Shown in pieces: positions 45,061 through 55,100 of a stretch of 64,000 bases of DNA. Under the pieces are notes generated by a model. The model had not been told where the DNA came from. It saw nothing but the letters and a program-made list of their open reading frames with translations, and searched no databases. The stretch's first letter is position 1. Each line of letters starts with the position of its first letter. This DNA is from Acholoe squamosa. Lineage: Eukaryota; Annelida; Polychaeta; Phyllodocida; Polynoidae. The stretch is from NCBI GenBank assembly GCA_949317995.1, contig OX439036.1:5139207-5203206 (forward strand). Direction: 5' to 3'. The translations under genes and the position numbers were made by a program.

Positions 45061-46437
45061 TATTTCCATAACTTATTGTGAAGCTGATGCCTACCCATCA
45101 AAAACATAATATCATCGCCTTTCAGTGCTTCTTGCCACAAGATGCATCTGATGGAGAGTTTAAAATTTAAAGGGTTATGGGTTATATGAAGTCCTGTGAC
45201 CTTACAAAATGACTGGTTGAGACACAATCAGTCTACAACAGACAAGGAGATCCAGGGCAGATCATGGAAGGTGATACCGAGAAGCTACAGGCAGAGGGTG
45301 CAGAGGAGGTGATAACAAATTGGTTCAATACCGAACTAAATCTAACAGTGGCTGTCAATATGGCTCTAAACCTAACAAGTTCTGTCTGTATGGGCACAGC
45401 GTGTCCTCCCGTCATGCCCCGCTACACTTACACCGTTGGGCACTGGAGGAGAAAGTCAAACACGACCCAGAAGTAGATCACACCATGCACCAGTCACCAC
45501 CAGGGGGCCCATTGATCCTCACCTCTAGTTCTACTTGCTGACACCAAGGGTGTCAAGGTCAGGGTAGTCTGTTACAGTCTACATACTGTAATTAAGGACA
45601 TGCCAGCCCAAGATGGCCCCAGCTGGCTAACATAAAAGATGTTGTAAGAGGTTGATTCAGTGGTACAGATTGACTAGATAATGGAGATAAAAGGTGTCCT
45701 TTCACCAAGTGAGTACGGAATCCAGACACACAGTACTTAAGCCATCTTATTAAACTATAGGGAATTCGGTTAACCAGTCATGCCTTTGTTGGTCCATAGG
45801 CACCGAAGATACATGGGTCCTCACCCATGGGCATTCACCATATTATCCTGTATATATAAGCGTCAGGTCTTGAATTAGAACCAGTCTTGAATGAGCACAT
45901 GGGAGCACATGGGTATTGACATTTCAATATAGAATACGCTATTCTAGCATCATGGTATGAGATGGTAATCATTAGCTCAGCCCTATGAATCTGCACAATG
46001 CTCAACCTGTCAAATCCCCACTATAAAGGAGGGAATGAATTAGATGTCGGATGGCTATTTCGCATTAATCTAATCTATTTGCTTCATTTTAATTAGCGGA
46101 GGTATCCTCTGCATTGAAGTAGGTAAAGTGGCTCATGACCAGCTCTAGTACCTTCCTCCAAATCTCATCACACACCCTCTTAATATTCCTACACAAAATG
46201 TAGTCCCTGAGGCCAGTTTTAATTCCAAGCCCATCCATATCCCTGCAGCGTATCTAAATATTCAAATAATTCAATGAATGATAGGCTAGCTATTTCATTC
46301 AAACCATCAAATGAACAAATTAGCCTGTTCACATTATGCATGGAATGTTCGATGTTGAGTTGTGAGTGGGGAAGAGGGATATTCTAAGCACCATGGTGAG
46401 TGCACCTGTTGAGATGACGCAAAGGTCTTTGACTTTA
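45061..46437. other. No gene recognised
   Basis: No repeat or gene signal I can support. Confidence 0.4.
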
Positions 46438-46592
46438 CACTAGCTCTTAAGGACCGATGCACGAGTGCATCATAGACCAGCATTTTGAACCAAACGAGAG
46501 CTGAAAAAACTGCTCGCCATCATTTCATTGGAGCATCATGCTGACCAGCGGGCATGATGAACTTCTTTATGTGCAGCCCTTTATGGAATAAT
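46438..46592. mobile_element. piggyBac-like MITE, decayed copy
   Basis: CTCTTAAGGACCGATGCACG at left, TTTCATTGGAGCATCATGCT in the middle and GCAGCCCTTTATGG at right. Confidence 0.55.
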
Positions 46593-46969
46593 AGATCTCT
46601 CCAGCCTACAAATTACAATGACATTAATCGAAAACAAGTCCATTTCGAAGGTCTCTTTTTAAGAACCTATAGCATAATAATATCTATGTGAATTGTTCTG
46701 AATTGAATGTATAGATAAATGCTATTGGCATTGATATGCCTAGCTGGGATTTTCAGTATAATATGAGACATGTACACTCCCTAAATACAATATAATATGA
46801 TACTGCCGCTACTGCCCTATCCACATATCCACCCATAGGCAACACCAATACCCAACAACGCCATCCACACCAAAAGCATTAATCCCCCAGTCTTCTCTCT
46901 GACCTCCCCCCACACTCTACGCTAAATGGTCAATCCTTCAACCACGTAGATTTCCCTCAAAATCCCCAT
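46593..46969. other. No gene recognised
   Basis: AT-rich flank of the split MITE. Confidence 0.4.
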
Positions 46970-47033
46970 TGCTCTTAAATTTTAAATGGCTGATGCACTT
47001 TTTGGATGAATTGCTGATGAGTCTCAATTGGTG
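46970..47033. mobile_element. Left half of a piggyBac-like MITE split by the Gypsy element
   Basis: Contains TTTTAAATGGCTGATGCACT and ends AGTCTCAATTGGTG. Joined to 59885-59930 (CATCATGATGACCATAGGGT and GATGCACTGCAGCATC) it reproduces the family order. Confidence 0.55.
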
Positions 47034-47397
47034 TGTAATGGTTCGTATTGACTTATATGTTGGGTGGCTCTTTGGCTCGCTTACCACTAGATGTACCAAC
47101 ACAACACGAGTAGTTCGGGTTGGGCAAAGCCCCAGAAACCCCTACCTCTCGGGTAGGACTTTATTCAATCTCTCTGATGACAAAGTATTAGCGTCTGGAC
47201 TGGACCATGTCCAGTCCCCTTCTGCCGCTCGTCCGGCTCCTTAGTAGGAGCTGGACGCGAGGCATGGTGCTGCCCCCTCTTGTACCAACGAGGTATCGCA
47301 AAGCGACACCTAGCTAGCATAGAAGGAACAAGCACCACACGAACACGTCTCTCGGATGAACGGCACTAATATATATACAATGATGCCGGCCCCTACA
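47034..47397 (-). repeat. 3' LTR of the Gypsy element
   Basis: Second copy of the 364-bp LTR, identical to the 5' copy as far as I can read. It should supply the polyadenylation signal for the genomic RNA. Confidence 0.95.
47160..47165 (-). terminator. Polyadenylation signal AATAAA in the 3' LTR
   Basis: AATAAA on the minus strand in the context TTGAATAAAGTCC, about 230 bp into the LTR. The copy at 59643-59648 in the 5' LTR would have to be bypassed for full-length RNA to be made. Confidence 0.6.
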
Positions 47398-47410
47398 CCA
47401 CCCCCACTAG
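47398..47410 (-). other. Polypurine-like tract next to the 3' LTR
   Basis: The minus strand reads CTAGTGGGGGTGG directly before the 3' LTR, where plus-strand DNA synthesis would be primed. It is G-rich rather than a pure purine run. A near copy lies at the gag-pol junction. Confidence 0.6.
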
Positions 47411-48151
47411 ACTTTACCTAGGGTTGTGTGTAATTAACAAGTAACTATTGTTGACTTTATACAGTGGTGTTATAAATAAATAGGTAAGTCTATATATACA
47501 CAGTTCGTATTAAATATAGAACATTTAAGGGGCATTATAAGTTATATGTACACAATAAGGCATCATCGTATATAACCCGAAGTGTTTATAAATAATAACA
47601 AAAATAGGAAGTGGCCCCTTATGGACCATCGACCTATGGTGATAATATTACACGTGTGTTATTATTAAACATGAGACGCGACGAAGAATATTCGATGTGT
47701 AGTAAGGTGATATTGAAAAATTTTTACAATGTTTTTACCGACCCGAGGTGGGGTAAATAACCCGAAAAAATTTTGACTTTTACTTACAAGAATATAATAT
47801 ACGATATAAAAAAAAATTTATACAAAATATGAAATATAGGTGTCCTACCAGGGTAGCAGGATCACCCTTACAATATACCGGACTTCCGGCGAACCTGGAA
47901 CGACTGGTTTCTGCAGCTCCATCCGGCGACATATGTGTGGTGGCAAACCACGTTGCTGTTATGATGTGCCCTGATGAAGATGGGAAGATGGAGACCCGGT
48001 TAGATGTTGTAGTCCATTGGGTGTTCGGGTTAGCGTCCATCCTCGCTGCAGGTTACGATCCAGGTATCAGGAGTCCAGCGTAAGGAACAGTGCCTCTGGC
48101 ATATTAAATGCATTTACCCTCGGGTACCAGGAGACACCAACAGATGGACAC
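47411..48151 (-). other. Non-coding tail of the Gypsy element
   Basis: 740 bp between the ORF3 stop and the G-rich tract, AT-rich toward the LTR. It holds one short minus-strand ORF (48040-47780, 86 codons) whose last ~22 residues are strongly hydrophobic. Nothing else supports it as a gene. Confidence 0.6.
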
Positions 48152-51100
48152 TCAAAGATCTTCAGGATCTGTGTCCATCTTCTCAGCCGGCTCAACTGAG
48201 GCAGATGGAGCCGAGCTGCTACAGCTGCTCGTAGAGAGCGCCGCTGAAGCCTCGCTGGGAGTCTCGCTCCCCAAGCTCAAGGCCCTCATCACTGCGGACG
48301 GGCTGTCCATTGCCTCGGATGCTGGTGCAGCAACCGTGGCAGTTGGGACAGCCCGGTTCCAAGTGGGGGGCGGGAGCAAGAGAGCTGCCGGAATCGGCGG
48401 AGCAGCCGGGACCGGTGAAGTGGCCAGGACCGGTGGAGTAGCCGGGGCTGGCGGGGCATCCGGGGGTATCTCTGGAACGAAGATGAGAGACGACGGTAAG
48501 CCGTCCCACTCCTCCAGATGTTTCCCGAATGCCAAGAAAAACTTGAGGTCCGCCTCCTTAAATCGATGGATATATCTGGAGTTTTCAGCTTCGTGAAACT
48601 CTTTAAGCTTTTCGGCTTCCTTCTGTTTTCGCCGGCAGGACTCGAGGGCCTCCTCGACCTTCTTCCTTTCCAGCTCCCTGATTTTATCTTCCTCCCGCCT
48701 CTGGATCTCGTAGACCAGATTGACGGTGGCTTCAGTCATCACACGCCAGTAGTCAACAGACTTCTGGCGGTGCAATGCCTGCCATTCTTCCATCAGCTCA
48801 TTCTGGATCTGAACCGTTCGGACATCGCGGTGGTCGACGAACGTGTTCGGATCCTGAAGACCTGACAGGGTACCGGAGATTAGTTCCATTAGGGGTACCC
48901 GAGGACCTGTTGGTGGAACTATCACTGGTGGTGGCGCTGGGGCCTCCACTGAGACAGGCGGGGTGCCTGTTGGAGGAGCAGACGGGCCCTCTACCGTGAT
49001 GCCTCCTCGGCCTCGGCCACCACCCGGAGAGCCTCGGGTGGACTCCAGCCCACCGCGGCCCCTACCACGAGCTTTGGCCCGGCCCAAGGGGGTAAGGACC
49101 TGCGACTCGGGTCCAGCCGGTCCCATTGAAGGGAACTTCGCCGCGTACTCACTGTACGTGGGGCGTTTGCCGGAGGATCCCTCTCCAGCCCACCAAGTAG
49201 AATACCCGGATGGGGGAGCGAGCAGTTCGCCCCCATCATCCTGGCCGCCAGAGGCTTCGCCCGGGCGTTGTTCCGCGGGTGCAGGTGTGGAGGTGGCTGG
49301 AGTCGCCGATGCGGTCGCCTGGCTACCCGACCTGCGGGCCTGGTTGCCAGGCATCTCCAGAGCCGAGACCTGTTGTCCCGACTCGCGACGATCAGCTGGA
49401 TTGGCTGGTCTGGGCTGGTCCTTGCCACCCGAAGGGCTCACGGACCGGTCTGCTCGGGTCCTCTTGGAAGCAGTAGTCGTGACTGTGCCTCCGTTTGGAC
49501 CTTTAGAGCGGGCTTTGGCCTTCTCTCGCTTGTCGTCTCCTCGCCACTTTTTCACCTTCAGGTGCACCTCGCTGGGCATCCCGAATTTTGTGGACGAGGA
49601 GTTCGTCTGGAAGTAAGTCAGCAAGTTGCCGCTCTTCCACGAGCAGAATCCGGTCTCGAATGCCTGCTCTTTCACTTCCTTGATGCTCAGCGCGGACCAA
49701 TTTGCAAGGAGCTCGCTGAAGCACTTGATGGCTCGTTTCCTGGTCTTCTCCAGGCCGATGCCATGGGCCTTCTGCAAATGCAGAGCCATGTCTCGGCGCC
49801 GGTGAGTGCTGAACGAGCCATCACAATGTTTACTCGGGCGGTCCCCGAGCACACACATCATCACAGGCTTGTGATGCATATGAAATTCAACGATGTGTCG
49901 AGCGAAGCGGGGCTTCGTCTCGAACATCTTCTCACCCGTGAGAGACAGCTGGCAAGACTCAAACGGGCACCTTCGGCGGTTGCCGGTTGGTCCCCATTGG
50001 GTCATTGCCCACTGGACTTTCGTCCGGGCCTCGTAGCTGTAGATCGAGCCTAATTTGGACTTGAGCTGGTCAATCCAAATCAGGTAGAACTTGCCTACTG
50101 GCGTATCCGAGGGGCCGGACTTCATCCACTCCTCGTCATCGCTGTCACCGTCCTTATTGACGGCGCTCGGACACATATAATGGACTGTGTCGTAAGCACA
50201 GTCCGCGAAGCAGCGGGGAGTCCGTTCCTTGAACCCCTCGGCTGCATTCTTCCACATCCACTTCTGATTGTCGTCCTTGGGAACATCCGTGGTCATTTCT
50301 TCCCACGTTGTCACGGACTCCAAATCAGATTTGGCAGACTCGGGCAGCTCTGGATCGCTTTCGCTTTCCTCGCTGTCCGTGTATATGTCAGCTCCCCTAC
50401 GGCCGGCTCGGCTGGAGGTGGTAGTACCAGTCGGAGCCTTGGTAGGGGACTTCGTCTTTGCACCCGACGTGCTGGCTGCAGAAGATGCAGTAACCGAGGT
50501 GGCTACCGTGGTGGTTGTAGTGGTGGGAGCGGGCGTCTTCGGTTTGCCCTTACCCCTCGGCTTGGTGGGGGGCGTGGGCTCTACCGGAGACGCTTTCGCT
50601 CCATTCTTCTTCTTCCGGCGCACAACCTTAGTCGGTTGGGCCGGAACTTCGGGACTGGAATCCGACTCGCGTCGGCTCCTGTCCCCTGTCCGAGGGCTCC
50701 TCCTTCCGCTGACTGGGGAGTCAGAGTCGGAAGAGATCTCTGTTTTTCGTTGGGCCTGCTGCTTGCGATGGGCCCGGCGAGCTGCGGTGAGCTCCTTCTG
50801 CTGCTTGGCAAGCTCGATTCGCTTTGCCTCTACAGCAGCCTGCTGGCGTGAGATGTCCTCTTCAGAGATCTCGCCAGGTGCCTCTGGGATGTCGGCAGCT
50901 GGGTCGGTCTCGGTCGTGGACCTCTCGACGGCGATGCGGACATCTTCAGCCTCCAGGTCGCTCTCAGTGAGAGGACCCTTGGGTGCAGGTTTACGGGTCA
51001 ATCGCTTGACCCGGTCGGTTTCCACCGACGACAAGGTTACCGTGGAGTCTGTATCCATGTCGGATTCGGACTCCCTTAACTCCGTGGCCTTCTGGATGAT

Positions 51101-51658
51101 GCCCGCAGAGATCAAGACGGCTCGAGCTAAATTCTCGTTAGTCGCCATATTCTCCGCCAACTTTAGGTAGTTGCGGAGCCAAGAAACTGGCATGTTGTCA
51201 GCCAGCTCGTCACTACACGAGTCCATTACCATAGTTTTGAGTTCATCTGGTATGGGCTCGGGCACGCCCTGCTCCACCGCCATGGGCCCGCATCCGAACA
51301 TGGAGGCGTGCATAGGGATGTACGTACCCCAGGAGGTATACACGATACCTTCCTGGCGATCGACGTGTGCTAGACGTCTGATCTGCGTCCTGAATCCCGG
51401 AGGATACATTGGAATGTCCAGGACATCCACTTTGCTACCCGAAGCGTCTGTTGTTGACGGGCGCTCCGGGCGTGGCGGGGGTGGAGGTGGCATCCTCTCC
51501 CGGTCGGTTGCCTCGGCCATAGCCGTGAGCGTCCGGGCGGCCTCCTCTGTCGAAGAATCCATAGATTCCTCGACCCGAGACGGGACCTTCGGGTCCTCGT
51601 CTTGTTCCAACGGAATGTTGGCTGTTTGACGCGCAGCGTCAATCGTTCCCTGTGCCAT
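48152..51658 (-). CDS. ORF3: zinc-finger/coiled-coil protein in env position
   Basis: 1168 residues from the AUG at 51658, chosen over the upstream TTG because it sits in GCCATGG, a strong Kozak context. It starts about 520 nt after the pol stop, where env lies in retroviruses, but I see no signal peptide, transmembrane segment or furin site. Numbered from this AUG: a Pro run near 57-62; a moderately ordered block at 75-190; a long acidic and basic Ser/Thr/Pro-rich region at 190-455; an ordered block at 460-680 with two C2H2-like fingers (C564, C569, H588, H593; C602, C612, H627, H632); an RG/RGG-rich stretch at 861-886; a coiled coil at about 980-1030; and a Pro/Ala/Ser-rich tail. This suggests a nucleic-acid-binding, intracellular protein. 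I do not recognise the family. Expression probably requires a spliced subgenomic RNA. Confidence 0.85.
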   Translation of the reverse strand: MAQGTIDAARQTANIPLEQDEDPKVPSRVEESMDSSTEEAARTLTAMAEATDRERMPPPPPPRPERPSTTDASGSKVDVLDIPMYPPGFRTQIRRLAHVDRQEGIVYTSWGTYIPMHASMFGCGPMAVEQGVPEPIPDELKTMVMDSCSDELADNMPVSWLRNYLKLAENMATNENLARAVLISAGIIQKATELRESESDMDTDSTVTLSSVETDRVKRLTRKPAPKGPLTESDLEAEDVRIAVERSTTETDPAADIPEAPGEISEEDISRQQAAVEAKRIELAKQQKELTAARRAHRKQQAQRKTEISSDSDSPVSGRRSPRTGDRSRRESDSSPEVPAQPTKVVRRKKKNGAKASPVEPTPPTKPRGKGKPKTPAPTTTTTTVATSVTASSAASTSGAKTKSPTKAPTGTTTSSRAGRRGADIYTDSEESESDPELPESAKSDLESVTTWEEMTTDVPKDDNQKWMWKNAAEGFKERTPRCFADCAYDTVHYMCPSAVNKDGDSDDEEWMKSGPSDTPVGKFYLIWIDQLKSKLGSIYSYEARTKVQWAMTQWGPTGNRRRCPFESCQLSLTGEKMFETKPRFARHIVEFHMHHKPVMMCVLGDRPSKHCDGSFSTHRRRDMALHLQKAHGIGLEKTRKRAIKCFSELLANWSALSIKEVKEQAFETGFCSWKSGNLLTYFQTNSSSTKFGMPSEVHLKVKKWRGDDKREKAKARSKGPNGGTVTTTASKRTRADRSVSPSGGKDQPRPANPADRRESGQQVSALEMPGNQARRSGSQATASATPATSTPAPAEQRPGEASGGQDDGGELLAPPSGYSTWWAGEGSSGKRPTYSEYAAKFPSMGPAGPESQVLTPLGRAKARGRGRGGLESTRGSPGGGRGRGGITVEGPSAPPTGTPPVSVEAPAPPPVIVPPTGPRVPLMELISGTLSGLQDPNTFVDHRDVRTVQIQNELMEEWQALHRQKSVDYWRVMTEATVNLVYEIQRREEDKIRELERKKVEEALESCRRKQKEAEKLKEFHEAENSRYIHRFKEADLKFFLAFGKHLEEWDGLPSSLIFVPEIPPDAPPAPATPPVLATSPVPAAPPIPAALLLPPPTWNRAVPTATVAAPASEAMDSPSAVMRALSLGSETPSEASAALSTSSCSSSAPSASVEPAEKMDTDPEDL

Positions 51659-52178
51659 GGCACCGGGTTCGACTTCCAAAATTAATTGGCAAGTTTTGTT
51701 GGACTCCTCCCGAAGGATTCGTCCAACAGAAAGGCTTTTGGGGGGTTAGCTAGGCTAACACGACAGCTACAGGCTGTATAACCGCCGACAAATAACTAGA
51801 GCAAAAACGGGTGGCGTCTAACCACCACGAGTCCGCTCTAGTTATGACCAGTATGACGTCAGACCTCTCGTCTCGCGAGATCCCGCCATGGCTATCCGGT
51901 GACCTAGTTCCGCGCTTTCCCGCCACACCAGCAGCGCCACCTAGGGAACTAGATCCGAACCAACATTCGACTCGACATGTGAGACGCGGCCTACTACCCG
52001 AGTGCTATCGTCTGGAGCTTAGCGGTGTATACAACGCTTCAAAGCGAATGTACCGGTTAATCCGACCGCCACTCACGGGATACAGCCACCCGGGGAGGGC
52101 GCGTTCGACATCTCAGGCCGTGGAACGTATGTTGCCTGCCTATGGCGGACAACACGCAGCAGCTCGTTGTGTACTGAG
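51659..52178 (-). other. Spacer between pol and ORF3
   Basis: About 520 bp without a credible minus-strand ORF. Just upstream of ORF3 the minus strand reads GCTAACCCCCCAAAAG, which could serve as branch point, pyrimidine tract and 3' splice acceptor for a subgenomic ORF3 message. This is inferred from motif only. Confidence 0.4.
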
Positions 52179-55100
52179 TTAGGTTACAGCAGACCTCAAC
52201 CGGGGGCTGCGTCTAACGCCTTCGGTTAGCATTTTATTTTTCCCGGCTTTACGTACGGCCTTTTCTGGATCTCGCTTAGTCAGAGCGGGACCCTTCCCAT
52301 ACGTAATGCCTTCACTCAGCGAGACTTTCTTCCATTTCTTACGATTAGGTCGTTTCCTGGCCTTCGTCTTCTTTTTTACTATAACCTCGTCTCCCGGCGT
52401 CTTTCTCGGCCGGCCTCTAGGGCGTTTCGTCGGTACTACCACGCTCGGTCCGCTAGGGACAGATTCAGGTGGTTTGTAACCGAACTCCCTCTCCGCCTCT
52501 TCGCGCCCCTTCCAGGGCCGAAGTTTTCCGACATTTGTCTTCCATTTCCTACCCGTCAGGCAGTCCTCTATCATCACCGTGGACTCGGAGATGACGCGAA
52601 CGATTTTAAATGGACCTTCCCAAGGCGTTACGAGCTTCAGCTTATCCAGCGGCTCGTAGTACCTTAGTACTTTGTCCCCAACATTAAAACGAATTCGTTT
52701 AGCATTGGTGTCATAGCCCACCTTCTGCCACTTCGCACTCTTCAGCAGTTCTTTCCGAACGGCCTCGTATGCCTGTTTGAACCGGTCCCTTAATGACTCT
52801 ACAAACAGCACCGTGCAGGGCGCCTCCGGGTCTATTCCAACCACTCCATACACTAAGTCGGCGGGCATTATGATGTCCTCGCCGAACACTAGCATGTTTG
52901 GGGTGCAGTTAGTTGATGAATGGACAGTGTTGTTGTAGGCATGTACTACAAACTCGCACTGTTCATCCCAGTCATCCTGGTGGGTATTAACCAGGGGCTT
53001 TAGTACTTGTATGAGGGTTCTATTGAAGCGTTCTACCTGCCCATCCGACTGTGGTCGGTACGGGTTTGTTCGGGTCTTACAAATGGCTAGGTAATGGCAC
53101 ATTTCCTGCCAAAGTTCTGACTCGAACTCCCTTCCCTGGTCGCTGTGCATCATAAGGGGAACACCCAAATGCAGCACCCAGCCTTTCACAAATGCCTCCG
53201 CGCATGTGGCGGCTTTGTGGTTGGGAAGGGGGAACACCCGAGTGTACTTAGTATAATAGTCAGTTACGACCATCATACAAGTATTGTCTCGCGGCGTCGT
53301 CTTAATCCCACTGATGATGTCTATCGCTATTCGAGCAAATCTGACACCAAACAATTCCTGTGATAAGGGTTGCTTACCCAGGCCGGGTCCCGGTTTGTTT
53401 TTACAACAATCCGGGCAAGTGGCGATCCACCGGAGCAGGTCGCCTCTCATACCGGGCCAGTAGTAACGCCTTTGTAGACGCTCTATCGACCTTCTCTTAC
53501 CGAAATGGCCACTCGTTTGGTGGCCATGGCAATAATACATGATATCCCTCCTCATCGGGGCGGGTATCACTATTTGCAACAGCCTACCGTTGGTGGGAGT
53601 TGTCTTCCACCTACATAGTATGCCGTCTCGGATCTCTAGCTCGGCCCATTGAGCCAGCAACCGCCTCGCTTCCCTATCCTCCAGGGAAACTAGAGGCCTT
53701 GCCGGTTTAATGCCTGACCGTAGGTATTCCATTATGCGCGCAGTGGTGGGGTCTGACTGTTGAAACTTCTTGATGGTCTCCGGGGACCAATCGAGATAGC
53801 TGCATACAGCCTCCTCCCAGGGGATACGGGGGGTGGTATAATTAAATACCAACCCGGCTACCACAGCATTGTGGGCCCCGCAGTCTTCACATGTGGCATT
53901 TTGGCACCTTCGGATAGGCCGTCTTGACAAGGCATCCGCATTGATGTGTTTAGCACCGGGTCGGTGCTCTATTTGTTTATGCTCTAATCCGAATTCGGAT
54001 AGGTGAGCTAACCAACGTCCAATCATCCCCTCGGCGTCCTTGAAGTTAAGGAGCCACCTAAGAGACGAATGGTCTGTTCTTAAAGTAAAGTCACTTCCCC
54101 AAAGGAAATGCTTAAACTTCTTCGTATACACCACCACAGCGAGGAGTTCTCGCTTGGTGGTACAATAATTTCGCTGTGTCTTGCTTAACGTGTTGCTAGC
54201 AAATGCTATTGGCACTTCGACTCCCTCTTGGACCTGAGAGAGAGCTGCCCCAATCGCATCATTGCTCGCATCGGTGTCTAAGATGAAATGTCCCTCGGGA
54301 GTGGGATATTTCAACACGGGTGTATTCCTAAATAAATCTTTTATTTTATTAAAAGACTCTTCTTGCTCGCTGGTCCATGGGAATGGGTCCCGTGCCCTAC
54401 CCGGGGTCCAGTGAGCTAAGCACTGCATGGGGAAGCTGACACGAGAGTAATTCGGTATGAAATCACGATAATAGGAACAAAATCCTAAAAATGATCTCAC
54501 CTCCTTAGCACTCGTGGGTCTTTCCCAATTTTCTACAGCTTCTAATTTTTCCGGATCCGCTCTTACCCCGTTAGGAGTAATGATCCTTCCCAAGTATGTA
54601 ATGGTTTTCTTAAACAAATTACATTTCTTGGGTTTAAGTTTAAGACCGTTTGATAGTATCCGGTCGAGGACTAATTGCAGATTTGCCAGGCATTCCTTGA
54701 ATGACTTGCCGAACACGACCACATCATCCAAGTAAACCAGGCATTTCTTCCACAAAAGGTCACTCAGTAAGGATTCCATCATGGCCTCGAATGTAGCGGG
54801 GGCGTTACACAATCCGAAGGGTAGGACATTATACTCAAACAGCCCCATATGACTGGAGAATGCTGTCTTCTCCTTGTCTTTGGGGTGCATTGGTATTTGC
54901 CAATATCCGGACTGTAAATCCAAGGTACAGAACCATTGGTTTCCGCCCAAGCTATCTAAAGTCTCGTCTATCCTTGGTAAAGGATACGAGTTCTTCTTTG
55001 TTATACCGTTCAATTTCCGGTAGTCGACACAAAAGCGGATTGTACCGTCTTTCTTAGTAGTCATACAAACAGGGCTGGACCAGGGACTCGAGCTAGGCAC

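Noticed and set aside
46969..47244. Plus-strand ORF also present at 59395-59727
   Set aside because: Same sequence in the two LTRs, antisense to the element.
48963..51629. Plus-strand ORFs of up to 300 codons opposite ORF3
   Set aside because: Antisense to a long real ORF in GC-rich, low-complexity sequence; no domain and no independent support.
48152..51658. Retroviral envelope gene
   Set aside because: Position fits, but there is no signal peptide, membrane anchor or cleavage site; the fingers and RG repeats argue against it.
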